Positions 1 through 7,663 of a stretch of 64,000 nucleotides of DNA are shown here, one piece after another (within the stretch, counting starts at the first letter, position 1; the number at the start of each line of letters is the position of its first letter). The position numbers were made by a program, and so were the translations under genes. The stretch spans positions 10,606-74,605 of the forward strand of contig DAOUFG010000078.1 of assembly GCA_034430115.1 (NCBI GenBank), written 5' to 3'. The notes under the pieces are model-generated. The model saw only the letters and a program-made list of their open reading frames with translations, was not told the DNA's origin and searched no databases. This DNA is from CAIXPS01 sp034430115 (GTDB lineage: Bacteria; Chloroflexota; Anaerolineae; J036; Brachytrichaceae).

Positions 1-1459
1 GACCTGCTGAACTGCCCGGCGCTGGCTGCCGGCTTGGAAGCCGCGCTGCCGATGCTGGTGCAACTGGCCGACGCCTCCGACCCGCAGCGCCCGCACCAGA
101 CCTTTTTGCATCAGGCCGTCTCGCGCCTGGGCGAGCTGGAGCTATACGTCGATTGCATCCGCCAGTTGCGCGCGCTATTCGGCAGCGTGGAAGGGCGATT
201 TCACTCCGCTGGGCTGCGCCAACTACACCAGATGCTGGTCGCCCGCGAGGCGGACCCGGCCTTCCAATCACTCGCCGCCGAGTTACCTGCGCTCAGCGAA
301 AAGATGCGCAACGTGCGCAGTATCTCGGTAGGCATCAACCTCAGCCCGCAGTTGCAGCCGGTGGCGGCCACGCTGCTGTCGATCAGTTCGGAGCGTTACA
401 GGGGCGCGTCAAAGTCGTTGCTGGGCAAATTGTTGGGCACCCCCGCCAAGGATGAGGCCGACGAATACCAGGGCCTGGCCGAAATTCACAGCCTCCCGCT
501 CACTTCCAGCCTGCCGCATGGCAGCCTGGACGGTTCGGGGGAATATGTGAACCCCATGCTGGTGCCGCTCTTCCGCGACCTGAACGACATCTTGCAATCG
601 GTGGCCAGGCCGGTGGTGAAGGCGCTGGGGCGCTATATCAAGCTGAACGGGCAATTCGTCATCGCGCTGGAGGGGGAAATCGCGTTCTACCTGGGCGCGT
701 GCCGGCTGATCCAGCGCGTGCGCGCCGCCGGCTTGCCGCTGTGCCGTCCCGAGGTGCTCGGCATGCAGGCGCGCGTCTGTGAGGTGCAGGACACCTATAA
801 CCTGAACTTCGCGCTACGGCTGATGGAACGCCAGCCCGGCGCGGACCTGAGCGGGCAGGTGGTGACCAACGACGTCGCCTTCAACGACGCAGGGCGCATC
901 TTCATCCTCACCGGCCCCAACCAGGGCGGCAAGACCACCTACACCCAGGCCGTTGGGCTGATACAGGTGTTGTGTCAGGCGGGGCTTTACGTGCCGGGCA
1001 CCCATGCGCGCATCAGCCCAGTGGACGGCATCTACACGCACTTTCCGGTGGAGGAACGCCCCAGCCTGGAGGCGGGCCGGCTGGGCGAAGAGGCCAAACG
1101 GCTGAGCGACATCTTCGCGCAGGCCACCCGGAATAGCCTGGTGCTATTGAACGAATCATTAGCCAGCACCAGCCCCGGCGAAGGACTATACCTGGCGCGC
1201 GACGTGTTGCGTGCGCTCAAGCTGTTGGGGGCGCGCGTGATCTTCGCCACGCACCTGCACGAGCTGGCCGGGGGATTGCAAGCTGGTCAGCCTGGTGGCG
1301 TGCGCCGCCCCAGGCGACGACGCAGCCCGCCGCACCTATAAAATCGTGCCCGGCCCGTCGATGGGCCAGAGCTACGCCAAAGACATCGCGGCGCGCTTCG
1401 GCATCAGCTTCGAGCAACTGGCGCGCACCCTGCGCGAGCGCAAGGAGATCGAGGGGTGA
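1..1459 (+). pseudogene. MutS-like mismatch-repair ATPase, 5' partial, frameshifted
   Basis: C-terminal part of a MutS-family DNA-binding ABC ATPase; the gene enters from outside the window and is open from base 1. The Walker A motif GPNQGGKT lies at 913-936, followed by the MutS-type region SLVLLNESLASTSPGEG and the switch segment IFATHLHEL. The reading frame breaks in a G-run at about 1270-1276. Before it the frame runs into an unrelated tail ending at 1341. After a one-base shift the true C-terminus (CKLVSLVACAAPGDD, then GPSMGQSYAKDIAARFG) continues to a TGA at 1457-1459. The break is either a sequencing error in a homopolymer or a real disruption. It resembles the lone MutS-like ATPase proteins rather than full MutS1; the missing 5' end prevents a firmer call. 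Confidence 0.8.
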
Positions 1460-1606
1460 ACAGCAGAGAAGCGAAGAAGCAGAGAAGCAAAGGAACACAG
1501 GACCAAAGATAAATATGATCTCTGCGTCCTCCGCGCCTCAGCGGTAAACTCCTATTTCTTAATCTCTGTGGTGAGTCATCTAGCCCGCCCGCTCACGTTT
1601 CAATCT
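1460..1606. repeat. Intergenic micro-repeats (CACAGAG and AATCTC families)
   Basis: The spacer between the MutS-like gene and purB consists mainly of short wordy repeats: CAGAGAAGC-type strings near 1464-1500, their near-complement CTCTGCGTCC...CTCTGTGGTGAG near 1520-1575, and AATCTCTACTCTCCAATCTC at 1602-1621, which runs into the 3' end of purB. The same words recur at other spacers in this window. Confidence 0.6.
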
Positions 1607-3076
1607 CTACTCTCCAATCTCTTCTTTTGCCCTCTGCGCCAGCACCTTCGCCCGCGCCGGCGCATCCCCGACATAGACGCTGGCGTCCAGCAAGGCGCGC
1701 GCGGTGGCGGCATCCACGTAGCGCGTCACCTGCGGGTCGGCACACAGCGAATCGATCAGCGGGTTCGGCTCGCCCGCGCTGACTCTGGCCCACGCTCGCA
1801 GGCTGTGCTGGCGGATCAACTCGTGCATCTGTTGCCGGTCGGCCCCGGCCTTCACGGAGACCATCAGCAACCGCTCGGTTGCGGCGAAGGGGCCATAGAC
1901 GCGCATGTTATGTGCCACCTGTGCCTCGTTTACGCGCAAGCCCTTCACCAGGCGCGTCGCCACGCGGATGATCTCATCGGCGCTGAGGAAAGCCTCGGCC
2001 AGCACCACGCGCCGGTTGGCCGAGTCGTCCAGCGTGCGCTCCAGCAGCGAGTGCGCCGCGTTGTCCCACATCACGCGCGGCAGGCCGGCCATGAAACGCG
2101 CCAGCGAATCGATCTTCTCGGCGTTGATCGGGTTGCGCTTGAACGGCATGGCCGACGAACCCACCTGTTTAGCGCCGAAGGGTTCGGCCCACTCGCCGAT
2201 GGGCGGCGACTGCAAAATGCGCAGGTCGAAGGCGAACTTATACAGCGACTGTGCGATGCCGGCCAGCACGTTCACCGCCAGCCAGTCCTGCTTGCGCGTA
2301 TATGTCTGCGTCGCCGCCGTGAACGCCTCCAGCCCCAGCTTTGCCAACACGCGCTCCTCTAAACTCTTATCCACGAATTGGCGCGAATCATCACCAATAG
2401 ATTCGCTTCCATTCGTGGAGATTCGTGGATGCCCTAATTCCATGTACGACGCGCTGGTGCCGACGGCGCCCTTCAGCCCTTTGCCTTTGATGCCGCCCAG
2501 GCAACTGAGCAGGGCGTCCAGGTCCATCAGCAAATCCTGCAAATACTGCGCCAGCCGATAGCCCAGCGTAGTCGGCTCGGCCGGTTGCAGGTGCGTGAAG
2601 GCCATCGTGGGCAGGTCGGCATACTGCGCCACCTTCTCGGCCAGTTCGCCGATCAGCCCGCGCAACGACGTGTGGATCAGCGCCAGCGCGTCGCGCAAGC
2701 GCAAGGCGTCGGCGTTGTCCTCGATGTCCATCGAGGTCGCGCCCAGGTGAATGACGCCGCCGCCTACCGGGCACTGCTCGGCATAGGCGCGCACCTCGGC
2801 CATCAGGTCGTGCTGGATGTCGCGTTCGATCTCCAGCGCCCGCGCGATGCTCGCCTCGGTCACGTCTTCGGCGTGCGCCCGCAGGTCGGCCAGTTGTTCG
2901 GCGCTGACGATGCCCATTTCGTGCTCGGCCTCGGCCAGCGCCACCCACACCCGCCGCCACAGCAGCCGCTTATTGCGCTCGCTCCAAATCGCGCGCATCG
3001 CCTCACTGCCATAGCGGGTGGTGAATGGAGATTGGTAATTAGAGATAGCAGATTGGAGATTAGAGATTGAGTTCAC
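1607..3076 (-). CDS. purB: Adenylosuccinate lyase
   Basis: Cleaves adenylosuccinate to AMP and SAICAR to AICAR in purine synthesis (cytoplasmic). The fumarase/ASL superfamily signature loop GSSAMPFKRNP is present, as are the ASL motifs TSMDIEDNAD and THLQPAEPTTLG. The frame is open to 3178. I prefer the GTG at 3074-3076 because AAAGGGA lies 6 nt upstream and the family N-terminus (YQSPFTTRYGSEAM) follows closely; ATG starts at 3106 or 3100 are alternatives. Two oddities come from intergenic repeats. The first dozen residues (NSISNLQSAISN) are encoded by an AATCTC repeat. A palindromic ATTCGTGG-type element at 2369-2430 is inserted in frame, placing about 20 extra residues (HPRISTNGSESIGDDSRQF...) between ASYMEL and LEERVLAKLG. 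Downstream gene of a minus-strand run with mevalonate kinase. Confidence 0.9.
   Translation of the reverse strand: MNSISNLQSAISNYQSPFTTRYGSEAMRAIWSERNKRLLWRRVWVALAEAEHEMGIVSAEQLADLRAHAEDVTEASIARALEIERDIQHDLMAEVRAYAEQCPVGGGVIHLGATSMDIEDNADALRLRDALALIHTSLRGLIGELAEKVAQYADLPTMAFTHLQPAEPTTLGYRLAQYLQDLLMDLDALLSCLGGIKGKGLKGAVGTSASYMELGHPRISTNGSESIGDDSRQFVDKSLEERVLAKLGLEAFTAATQTYTRKQDWLAVNVLAGIAQSLYKFAFDLRILQSPPIGEWAEPFGAKQVGSSAMPFKRNPINAEKIDSLARFMAGLPRVMWDNAAHSLLERTLDDSANRRVVLAEAFLSADEIIRVATRLVKGLRVNEAQVAHNMRVYGPFAATERLLMVSVKAGADRQQMHELIRQHSLRAWARVSAGEPNPLIDSLCADPQVTRYVDAATARALLDASVYVGDAPARAKVLAQRAKEEIGE
2369..2430. repeat. Palindromic ATTCGTGG repeat inserted in purB
   Basis: The left arm ATCCACGAATTGGCGCGAAT (2369-2388) is imperfectly complementary to the right part, GATTCGCTTCCATTCGTGG (2400-2418) and ATTCGTGGAT (2421-2430). 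The element lies wholly within the purB reading frame and carries no stop in it. A related word, CCATTCGTTTAAATTCGT, recurs at 13094-13111. Confidence 0.75.
3030..3069. repeat. AATCTC-family micro-repeat at purB start
   Basis: Words GATTGGAGATTAGAGATTGAG (minus: CTCAATCTCTAATCTCCAAT) at 3050-3070 with a second copy just upstream. It codes for the N-terminal residues of purB. The same words occur at 1602-1621, 11779-11805, 11888-11925, 52716-52752 and 58186-58218. Confidence 0.6.
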
Positions 3077-3191
3077 AGATATTCCCTTTACAACTTCCAT
3101 TTTCATGGGAAGCACACGGCCATAGAAATGGGGCCCGCGAATCGGGCTTTCCCAAGCCTGCCGTCGGTTTTGAGCCAATAGCGCCCGATCA

Positions 3192-4121
3192 TTAAATCAC
3201 GCGCGATGCGCCGGCGGCCCTCAACGCTTCGCGCAGCGGGCCGGCGCTCACTTCGTCGCGCGCCAGAGCAATCATATTCCCACCTCGCCCGCCGCCCGAA
3301 AGCTTTGCGCCCAGCGCGCCCGCCTGGCGCGCCGCCTGGCACAGGGCATCCAGCTCGCGGCACGACACGTCCATGCGCTGCAACAGGGCGTGATTCGCGT
3401 CCATCAATCGGCCCAGGCAGGGCCAATCGGCGGTTTGCAGTGCCTGGCGCGCGTCCGTCACCACCGCGGCGATCTGGTCGAATAAGGCCTCGTAACGTTG
3501 CGGGTCGGCCTCCCAACCCGCGCGCACGTCGCCCACGGGGATGCGCGTGGGCGTGGCGATGCCCGTATCGGCCACCACCAGCACCGGCGCGTGAGGGATG
3601 TTCATCGGCGTCGCGACCGAGGCCGCGCCATGCTGGCCGCGCACGAACCACACCGGCTGTTCGTGCGCCACCACCGTGTTGTCGATCCCGCTGGGCGAGC
3701 CGTGATAGATCTTCTCGGCCTCGAACGCCAGGTGGCTGGCTTCGTCGGGCGTGAGTTCGCGCCCGGCGTAGGCTGCCACAGCGCACGCGCAGGCCACCGC
3801 CACCGACGCGCTGCTGCCCAAGTGCGACGACGCCGGGATGTCGGAAGTGATGGTGAGCGTGCCGCCCAACACCGGCTGTTGCGCAAATTCGAACGCCAGC
3901 CGCGCTAGCACCGAAAGCGGACGGGTGGCATCGGACGCCAGGTCAAACTCGGCGTGAATATCCGGCGCGCAAATATGAAAAGGCCGATCCTCCGGCACGA
4001 CGGTGGCACGCGAACGCAAATGCCTTAGCGGCAGCGCGATGGCCGGGCGGCCATACACCACCGCGTGTTCGCCACACAAGATGACCTTCGCACAGGCGGA
4101 ACGGGTAACGATGACCTTCAT
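3192..4121 (-). CDS. mvk: Mevalonate kinase (GHMP kinase)
   Basis: Phosphorylates mevalonate to 5-phosphomevalonate in the mevalonate route to isoprenoids. GHMP-kinase motifs appear in order: N-terminal CAKVILCGEHAVVYGRPAIALPL, the ATP loop SHLGSSASVAVA, the mevalonate-kinase block EAEKIYHGSPSGIDN, and C-terminal GAKLSGGGRGGNMIAL. The ATG at 4119-4121 (MKVIVTRSACAK) is preferred over 4139 because family members begin just before the ACAKVILCGEHAVV strand. The length of 310 residues is normal. It lies between the UbiA-type gene (82 bp of repeat upstream) and purB on one strand. A mevalonate pathway is known in some Chloroflexota; no other pathway gene is in the window. Confidence 0.9.
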   Translation of the reverse strand: MKVIVTRSACAKVILCGEHAVVYGRPAIALPLRHLRSRATVVPEDRPFHICAPDIHAEFDLASDATRPLSVLARLAFEFAQQPVLGGTLTITSDIPASSHLGSSASVAVACACAVAAYAGRELTPDEASHLAFEAEKIYHGSPSGIDNTVVAHEQPVWFVRGQHGAASVATPMNIPHAPVLVVADTGIATPTRIPVGDVRAGWEADPQRYEALFDQIAAVVTDARQALQTADWPCLGRLMDANHALLQRMDVSCRELDALCQAARQAGALGAKLSGGGRGGNMIALARDEVSAGPLREALRAAGASRVI

Positions 4122-4134
4122 AGGCGCGACACTC

Positions 4135-4221
4135 CACATGAAACATGAAACGTAAGCGCTGGGCTGATGGGTCCGTCATGATGCTCAGCGTGCGGCTGGT
4201 CATGCTTCTTTCACGTTTCAT
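4135..4221. repeat. TGAAACGT-family inverted micro-repeat
   Basis: The spacer between the UbiA-type gene and mvk is bounded by ACATGAAACATGAAACGTAA (4136-4155) and its complement-like CTTTCACGTTTCATC (4206-4221). The pair could fold into a long hairpin in the minus-strand transcript. Confidence 0.6.
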
Positions 4222-5145
4222 CTACGATTGCGGCAATAGGTACAACACGACTACCGCCGAAAGCGCCCATAACGCGATGGCGATTTGCATGGGCCGATCG
4301 GTGAGCAACAGTTCGTCGGGCGCGCCGCCCTCGCCTTTCACATGCACCAGGTATAGGTAACGGAACACGCCGTACATGACGAACGGGATCGTCAACATCA
4401 TGGTGTGGTTCGCCGGCAGTTGCGGCGCGGAGAAGGTGTAGAAGGAATAGGCGGCCAGGATCGCAGCCGTGACGATGGAGATGATCTGATCCAGCAGCGG
4501 CACCGTGTATTCATTCAATATTGCGCGCGTGCTGGCATTGCCGTTCAGTTCCACCAGTTCCTGGCGGCGCTTGCCAAAGCCCAATAGCAGCGCCAGCAAC
4601 AACATGCACACATACATCCACGGCGAAAAACGGATCGCCTCGGCCAGCACGGCCCCGGCGCCCACGCGCAACACGAACCCCAGCGCCAGCACCAGCACGT
4701 CCACGATCACCACGTGCTTCAGCACGAACGTGTAGAGCACTGTGGAGACGAAGTAGAGTAGCCCAATGATGGCAAAGCCGGGGTGAATCAGGTATGCCAC
4801 CACCAGCGACCCCACGGCCAGCACCGTCGCCCAGGTCACCGCCAGCGCCGGCGAAACGACGCCGCGCGCAATCGGGCGGTTACGCTTGGTGGGGTGCAGC
4901 CGGTCCGCCGGGGCATCGACCACGTCGTTGATCAGATACACCGCGCTGGAGAGGAAGCAAAACACGATAAAGCCGATGATCGAAGGCAGCAGGTACCTTT
5001 CCTGGAACAACTTGCCATCGAACACCACTGCTGCAAACACAAACCCGTTTTTCGTCCACTGCTTGGGGCGCATGGAACGGAACAGGCCGCGCACGACATT
5101 GATGAAACTGGACGGCTGCGCGCCCGTCCCCTTGTCAACACCCAT
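4222..5145 (-). CDS. UbiA-family decaprenyl-phosphate phosphoribosyltransferase-like protein
   Basis: Membrane prenyltransferase-fold enzyme of 307 residues with about eight or nine hydrophobic segments. The N-terminal RSMRPKQWTKNGFVFAA and the first Asp-rich motif LINDVVDAPADRLHPTKRNRPIA match the branch of UbiA proteins that transfers phosphoribose from PRPP to polyprenyl phosphate (Rv3806c type). A basic loop, GFGKRRQELVELNGN, follows the fourth hydrophobic pair. It would supply a polyprenyl-phosphoryl sugar donor at the membrane, which suits the glycan loci further along. Its position above mevalonate kinase links isoprenoid supply with lipid-carrier use, though this is inference. The exact acceptor and sugar are unproven. 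Confidence 0.8.
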   Translation of the reverse strand: MGVDKGTGAQPSSFINVVRGLFRSMRPKQWTKNGFVFAAVVFDGKLFQERYLLPSIIGFIVFCFLSSAVYLINDVVDAPADRLHPTKRNRPIARGVVSPALAVTWATVLAVGSLVVAYLIHPGFAIIGLLYFVSTVLYTFVLKHVVIVDVLVLALGFVLRVGAGAVLAEAIRFSPWMYVCMLLLALLLGFGKRRQELVELNGNASTRAILNEYTVPLLDQIISIVTAAILAAYSFYTFSAPQLPANHTMMLTIPFVMYGVFRYLYLVHVKGEGGAPDELLLTDRPMQIAIALWALSAVVVLYLLPQS

Positions 5146-5294
5146 AAAGCAATGATAAATGATTTATAAGGACGGGTAACACATGAAACGTGAAGATTGA
5201 AATATGAACGATCACTCTCTCATGTTTCATTCTTCACACGCCAATCATCGTCGATCAACCATCGTCAATAGTACAATCCCGCCAGGCAAAACAG
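5146..5294. repeat. Divergent spacer with TGAAACGTGAAG repeats
   Basis: The spacer between divergent genes contains ACATGAAACGTGAAGATTGA (5181-5200) and the opposed CTCATGTTTCATTCTTCACA (5219-5238). These are the same words as at 4135-4221, 35470-35517 and 51151-51215. Promoters for both flanking genes must lie here but I cannot define them. Confidence 0.5.
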
Positions 5295-6092
5295 ATGGAT
5301 AGATTTGAAGACCTGGCACAACGGCTGATCGAAAATTCGCTTGCGCGCATCCTGCACGAACGCCTCCAACCCGAAGAAGTGTTGCAGGCGATTGTGCATG
5401 CCATCGAAGACGCCCACACATTGGGCCCCAACAACGAGCCAATTGCGCCGAATCATTTCTGGGTCACCTTGAGCGAGCAGGACCTGGCCCCGCTGGAATA
5501 TCACCAGCCCGACCTGGCCGACCAACTGGCCGAAAGCGTGCGCCAGATGATCGTGCAGATGGGCCTGCGCATGGATATGCCGCCGCGCGTCTTGCTGCAG
5601 GGCGTGATCGACGTGCCCCCGCATCATCTGCGCGTCACAGCGCGCTGGATTCCGCCCGACCTGCCCGTCACCGCGACGACCCAACACCCCGCCCAGCCGG
5701 AGCACGAAGTGACGCTGCCGCGCCGGCCTTTCTTGATCGTGGATGGCCGCCGGCAGATTGCGCTGTCGAGCGAGCTGGTGCGCATCGGGCGCTCACGCGA
5801 AAATGACGTGGTGGTGGATGACCGGCGGGTCTCGCGGCATCATGCCGAGTTGCGCTGGCAGACGGAGGCGCAAAAGTTCCTCTACCTGGACATGGACTCC
5901 ACCGGCGGCACCAAGCTGAACGGCTACCCAATCCAGCAGTGCACGCTGGAGGCCGGGGACATCCTATCGCTGGGCGGCGTGGAGATCATCTACGGCGAGG
6001 AATTCCAGTTGCAGTCCACGCGCGCCAACGCGCCCATCGACGCCGATACCGACACAAGCACGCCGGCCGGTAATTCACCGCAGAGTCGCTGA
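5295..6092 (+). CDS. FhaA-like protein: DUF3662 plus FHA domain
   Basis: 265-residue cytoplasmic protein. Residues about 1-115 (RFEDLAQRLIENSLARIL, then PNHFWVTLSEQDLAPL) match the DUF3662 N-terminal domain found in actinobacterial FhaA and Chloroflexota proteins. Residues about 145-235 form an FHA phosphothreonine-binding domain with the usual RIGRSRENDVVV, RRVSRHHAEL and DSTGGTKLNG blocks. In known cases these proteins bind phosphorylated partners of Ser/Thr kinases acting at the cell wall. No kinase gene is nearby. Single gene; the ATG at 5295 is the only start that keeps the DUF3662 helix. Confidence 0.85.
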   Translation: MDRFEDLAQRLIENSLARILHERLQPEEVLQAIVHAIEDAHTLGPNNEPIAPNHFWVTLSEQDLAPLEYHQPDLADQLAESVRQMIVQMGLRMDMPPRVLLQGVIDVPPHHLRVTARWIPPDLPVTATTQHPAQPEHEVTLPRRPFLIVDGRRQIALSSELVRIGRSRENDVVVDDRRVSRHHAELRWQTEAQKFLYLDMDSTGGTKLNGYPIQQCTLEAGDILSLGGVEIIYGEEFQLQSTRANAPIDADTDTSTPAGNSPQSR

Positions 6093-6097
6093 GAACT

Positions 6098-6250
6098 TTG
6101 TCTCACCACAGAGTCACGGAAAGCACAGAGGATTCTATGTCTTGATTCTCTTGGCGGTTTATTCATTCGCACCGCAGAGTCGCCGGGGACGCAGAGAATT
6201 CACTTTATATCCTTTGCTTCTCTGCTTCTTTGCTCCTTCGCGGTTTGCTA
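6098..6250. repeat. CACAGAG-family composite repeat, left copy
   Basis: Reads TCTCACCACAGAG, then TCACGGAAAGCACAGAGG, then ATGTCTTGATTCTCTTGGCG (6138-6157), a second CGCAGAGTC unit and CTTTGCTTCTCTGCTTCTTTG. A matching array in the same orientation lies just past the next gene (7064-7195), so the GNAT gene is bracketed. Confidence 0.7.
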
Positions 6251-6284
6251 TGGTGATGAGGTTGCCCGGCATAGGAGGGACTCA

Positions 6285-7061
6285 ATGAATGCTGTTCATC
6301 CGGCACGCTATTACTTGGACTGCATCGACAAAGGAATTTGCCTTTACTGGCGTTCACTGGGCAAAGCCCGCAACATGGAAATTCACGCCGGCGACATCGA
6401 ATACGTCCTCTCCACCCCGCGCGGCGGCCCGGAACGGATTTATAGGGTGAGCCTGGCGCCGGAAACGGCGGAACAACGCATCGCAGAAATCGGCGCGGGC
6501 ATTCGAGCCGGCAGCTTGCCCAACGGCATGCTCATCACGCCTGCCAGCACCCCCGAAAACCTGGTTGCTTTGCTGGTCAGGCACGGTTTCAGCATCGACA
6601 CAGCCGACCCCTGCATGGCCTTGGACCTGTGCAATCTTCGGAAGCCTTCCCCCACCGATGAAGCAATCCAGGTATTCACCCTGACGGACGACACCCGCTT
6701 GAGGCAGTGGGCCGATATTCTGAATGTGGCCTTATGCGGGTCGGAGATCATGCGCTACGAACAGTTGCATGATCTCTACGATCTCAACTATGCCACATTC
6801 TTTATGGCCCTCTATGAAGATGTGCCGGCTGCGGTGTCGATGACGCTCCGCGAAGGTGACACGGCCACGCTGGAGTTCGTCGCGACGCTCAAGGAACAGC
6901 GCCATAAGGGGCTCGGACGTGCCGTGGTAGGCGCTGCACTACGGCACCTGCGCGACGCGGGAATCGTGACCGTCACGCTGCGCGCCGAGCAGGATGGCAT
7001 TCGTCTCTACCAGCACATGGGGTTCATGGAAATCTGCAAGCGGACGGTGGCATATCTCTGA
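6285..7061 (+). CDS. GNAT-family N-acetyltransferase
   Basis: 258-residue protein whose C-terminal half is a GNAT acetyltransferase: acetyl-CoA-binding motif A RHKGLGRAVVGAALRHLRDAG followed by QDGIRLYQHMGFMEICKR. The N-terminal half (residues 1-120) carries no motif I recognise and may be a degenerate second GNAT lobe. The substrate cannot be inferred. The start is supported by AGGAGGG 7 nt upstream. The gene stands alone, flanked on both sides by direct copies of the CACAGAG composite repeat, so it may have moved as a cassette. Confidence 0.8.
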   Translation: MNAVHPARYYLDCIDKGICLYWRSLGKARNMEIHAGDIEYVLSTPRGGPERIYRVSLAPETAEQRIAEIGAGIRAGSLPNGMLITPASTPENLVALLVRHGFSIDTADPCMALDLCNLRKPSPTDEAIQVFTLTDDTRLRQWADILNVALCGSEIMRYEQLHDLYDLNYATFFMALYEDVPAAVSMTLREGDTATLEFVATLKEQRHKGLGRAVVGAALRHLRDAGIVTVTLRAEQDGIRLYQHMGFMEICKRTVAYL

Positions 7062-7063
7062 TC

Positions 7064-7195
7064 TCACCACAGAGAGCACGGAGAACGCCATGTCTTGATT
7101 CTCTTGGCGGTTAGGTCAGATTCACACAAAGAAACGAAGCAACAAAGACCACAAAGACTTCCCATTCTTTGCTGCTCTGCTTCTTTGCGGTTTAA
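7064..7195. repeat. CACAGAG-family composite repeat, right copy
   Basis: Shares TCTCACCACAGAG and 23 identical bases (7090-7112, beginning ATGTCTTGATTC) with 6138-6160, plus CTTTGCTGCTCTGCTTCTTTGCGGTTT near the end. Same orientation as the left copy. Confidence 0.7.
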
Positions 7196-7570
7196 CTACA
7201 TCGCGACGACGAACGCCACGGCATACTCCCGCTCGTGGGTCAGCGAGATGGACCACTCCTTCAGGCCCAACTCCTCCGCCCGGCGTGCCGCGCCACCATA
7301 CAGACGCACCAGCGGCTTGCCGCGCAGGTCGCCAATGACTTCGGCCTCGTGCCACAGGATGCCGTCGCGCGCCAGGATGCGCATTCCCACCCCCAGCGCT
7401 TTGCCCACCGCCTCCTTGGCGGCAAACCGCACGGCCAGTTCCGGCACGCGTTCGCGGCAATACAGGCGCTCCATCGGCGTGTACACCCGCTCCAGGAAGC
7501 GATCACCAAACTCGTGGATCGCCCGCTCCACGCGCGGGACGTAGATAATGTCAACACCAGTCGTTAGCAT
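7196..7570 (-). CDS. acpS: Holo-[acyl-carrier-protein] synthase
   Basis: Transfers 4'-phosphopantetheine from CoA to apo-ACP, activating fatty acid synthesis. The family hallmarks are GVDIIYVPRVERAI near the N-terminus (Mg-binding Asp) and RFAAKEAVGKALG (Mg-binding Glu). The length of 124 residues is typical. The start is set at the ATG 7568-7570 (MLTTGVDI); the longer open frame up to 7660 is repeat-derived and not expected to be translated. Last gene of a minus-strand series beginning with the UDP-glucose dehydrogenase. Confidence 0.92.
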   Translation of the reverse strand: MLTTGVDIIYVPRVERAIHEFGDRFLERVYTPMERLYCRERVPELAVRFAAKEAVGKALGVGMRILARDGILWHEAEVIGDLRGKPLVRLYGGAARRAEELGLKEWSISLTHEREYAVAFVVAM

Positions 7571-7663
7571 GATATTTACGATTTTGGATTGACGATTGCC
7601 GATTAACGCCTGCCATTGAAGAGAAGGGCAAATCGTCAATCCGCAATCTACAATCGTCAATCC
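7571..7663. repeat. GATTGACGATT-family inverted micro-repeat
   Basis: GGATTGACGATT at 7586-7597 has exact reverse complements at 7631-7642 and 7652-7663, allowing alternative hairpins between the M16 gene and acpS. Related words occur at 39684-39768. Confidence 0.7.

Noticed and set aside
1262..1290. Programmed frameshift in the MutS-like gene
   Set aside because: No slippery heptamer, stem or downstream stimulator was evident; a G-run error or mutation is simpler.
1568..2362. 264-codon plus-strand frame opposite purB
   Set aside because: Antisense shadow of purB; no domain or ribosome binding site.
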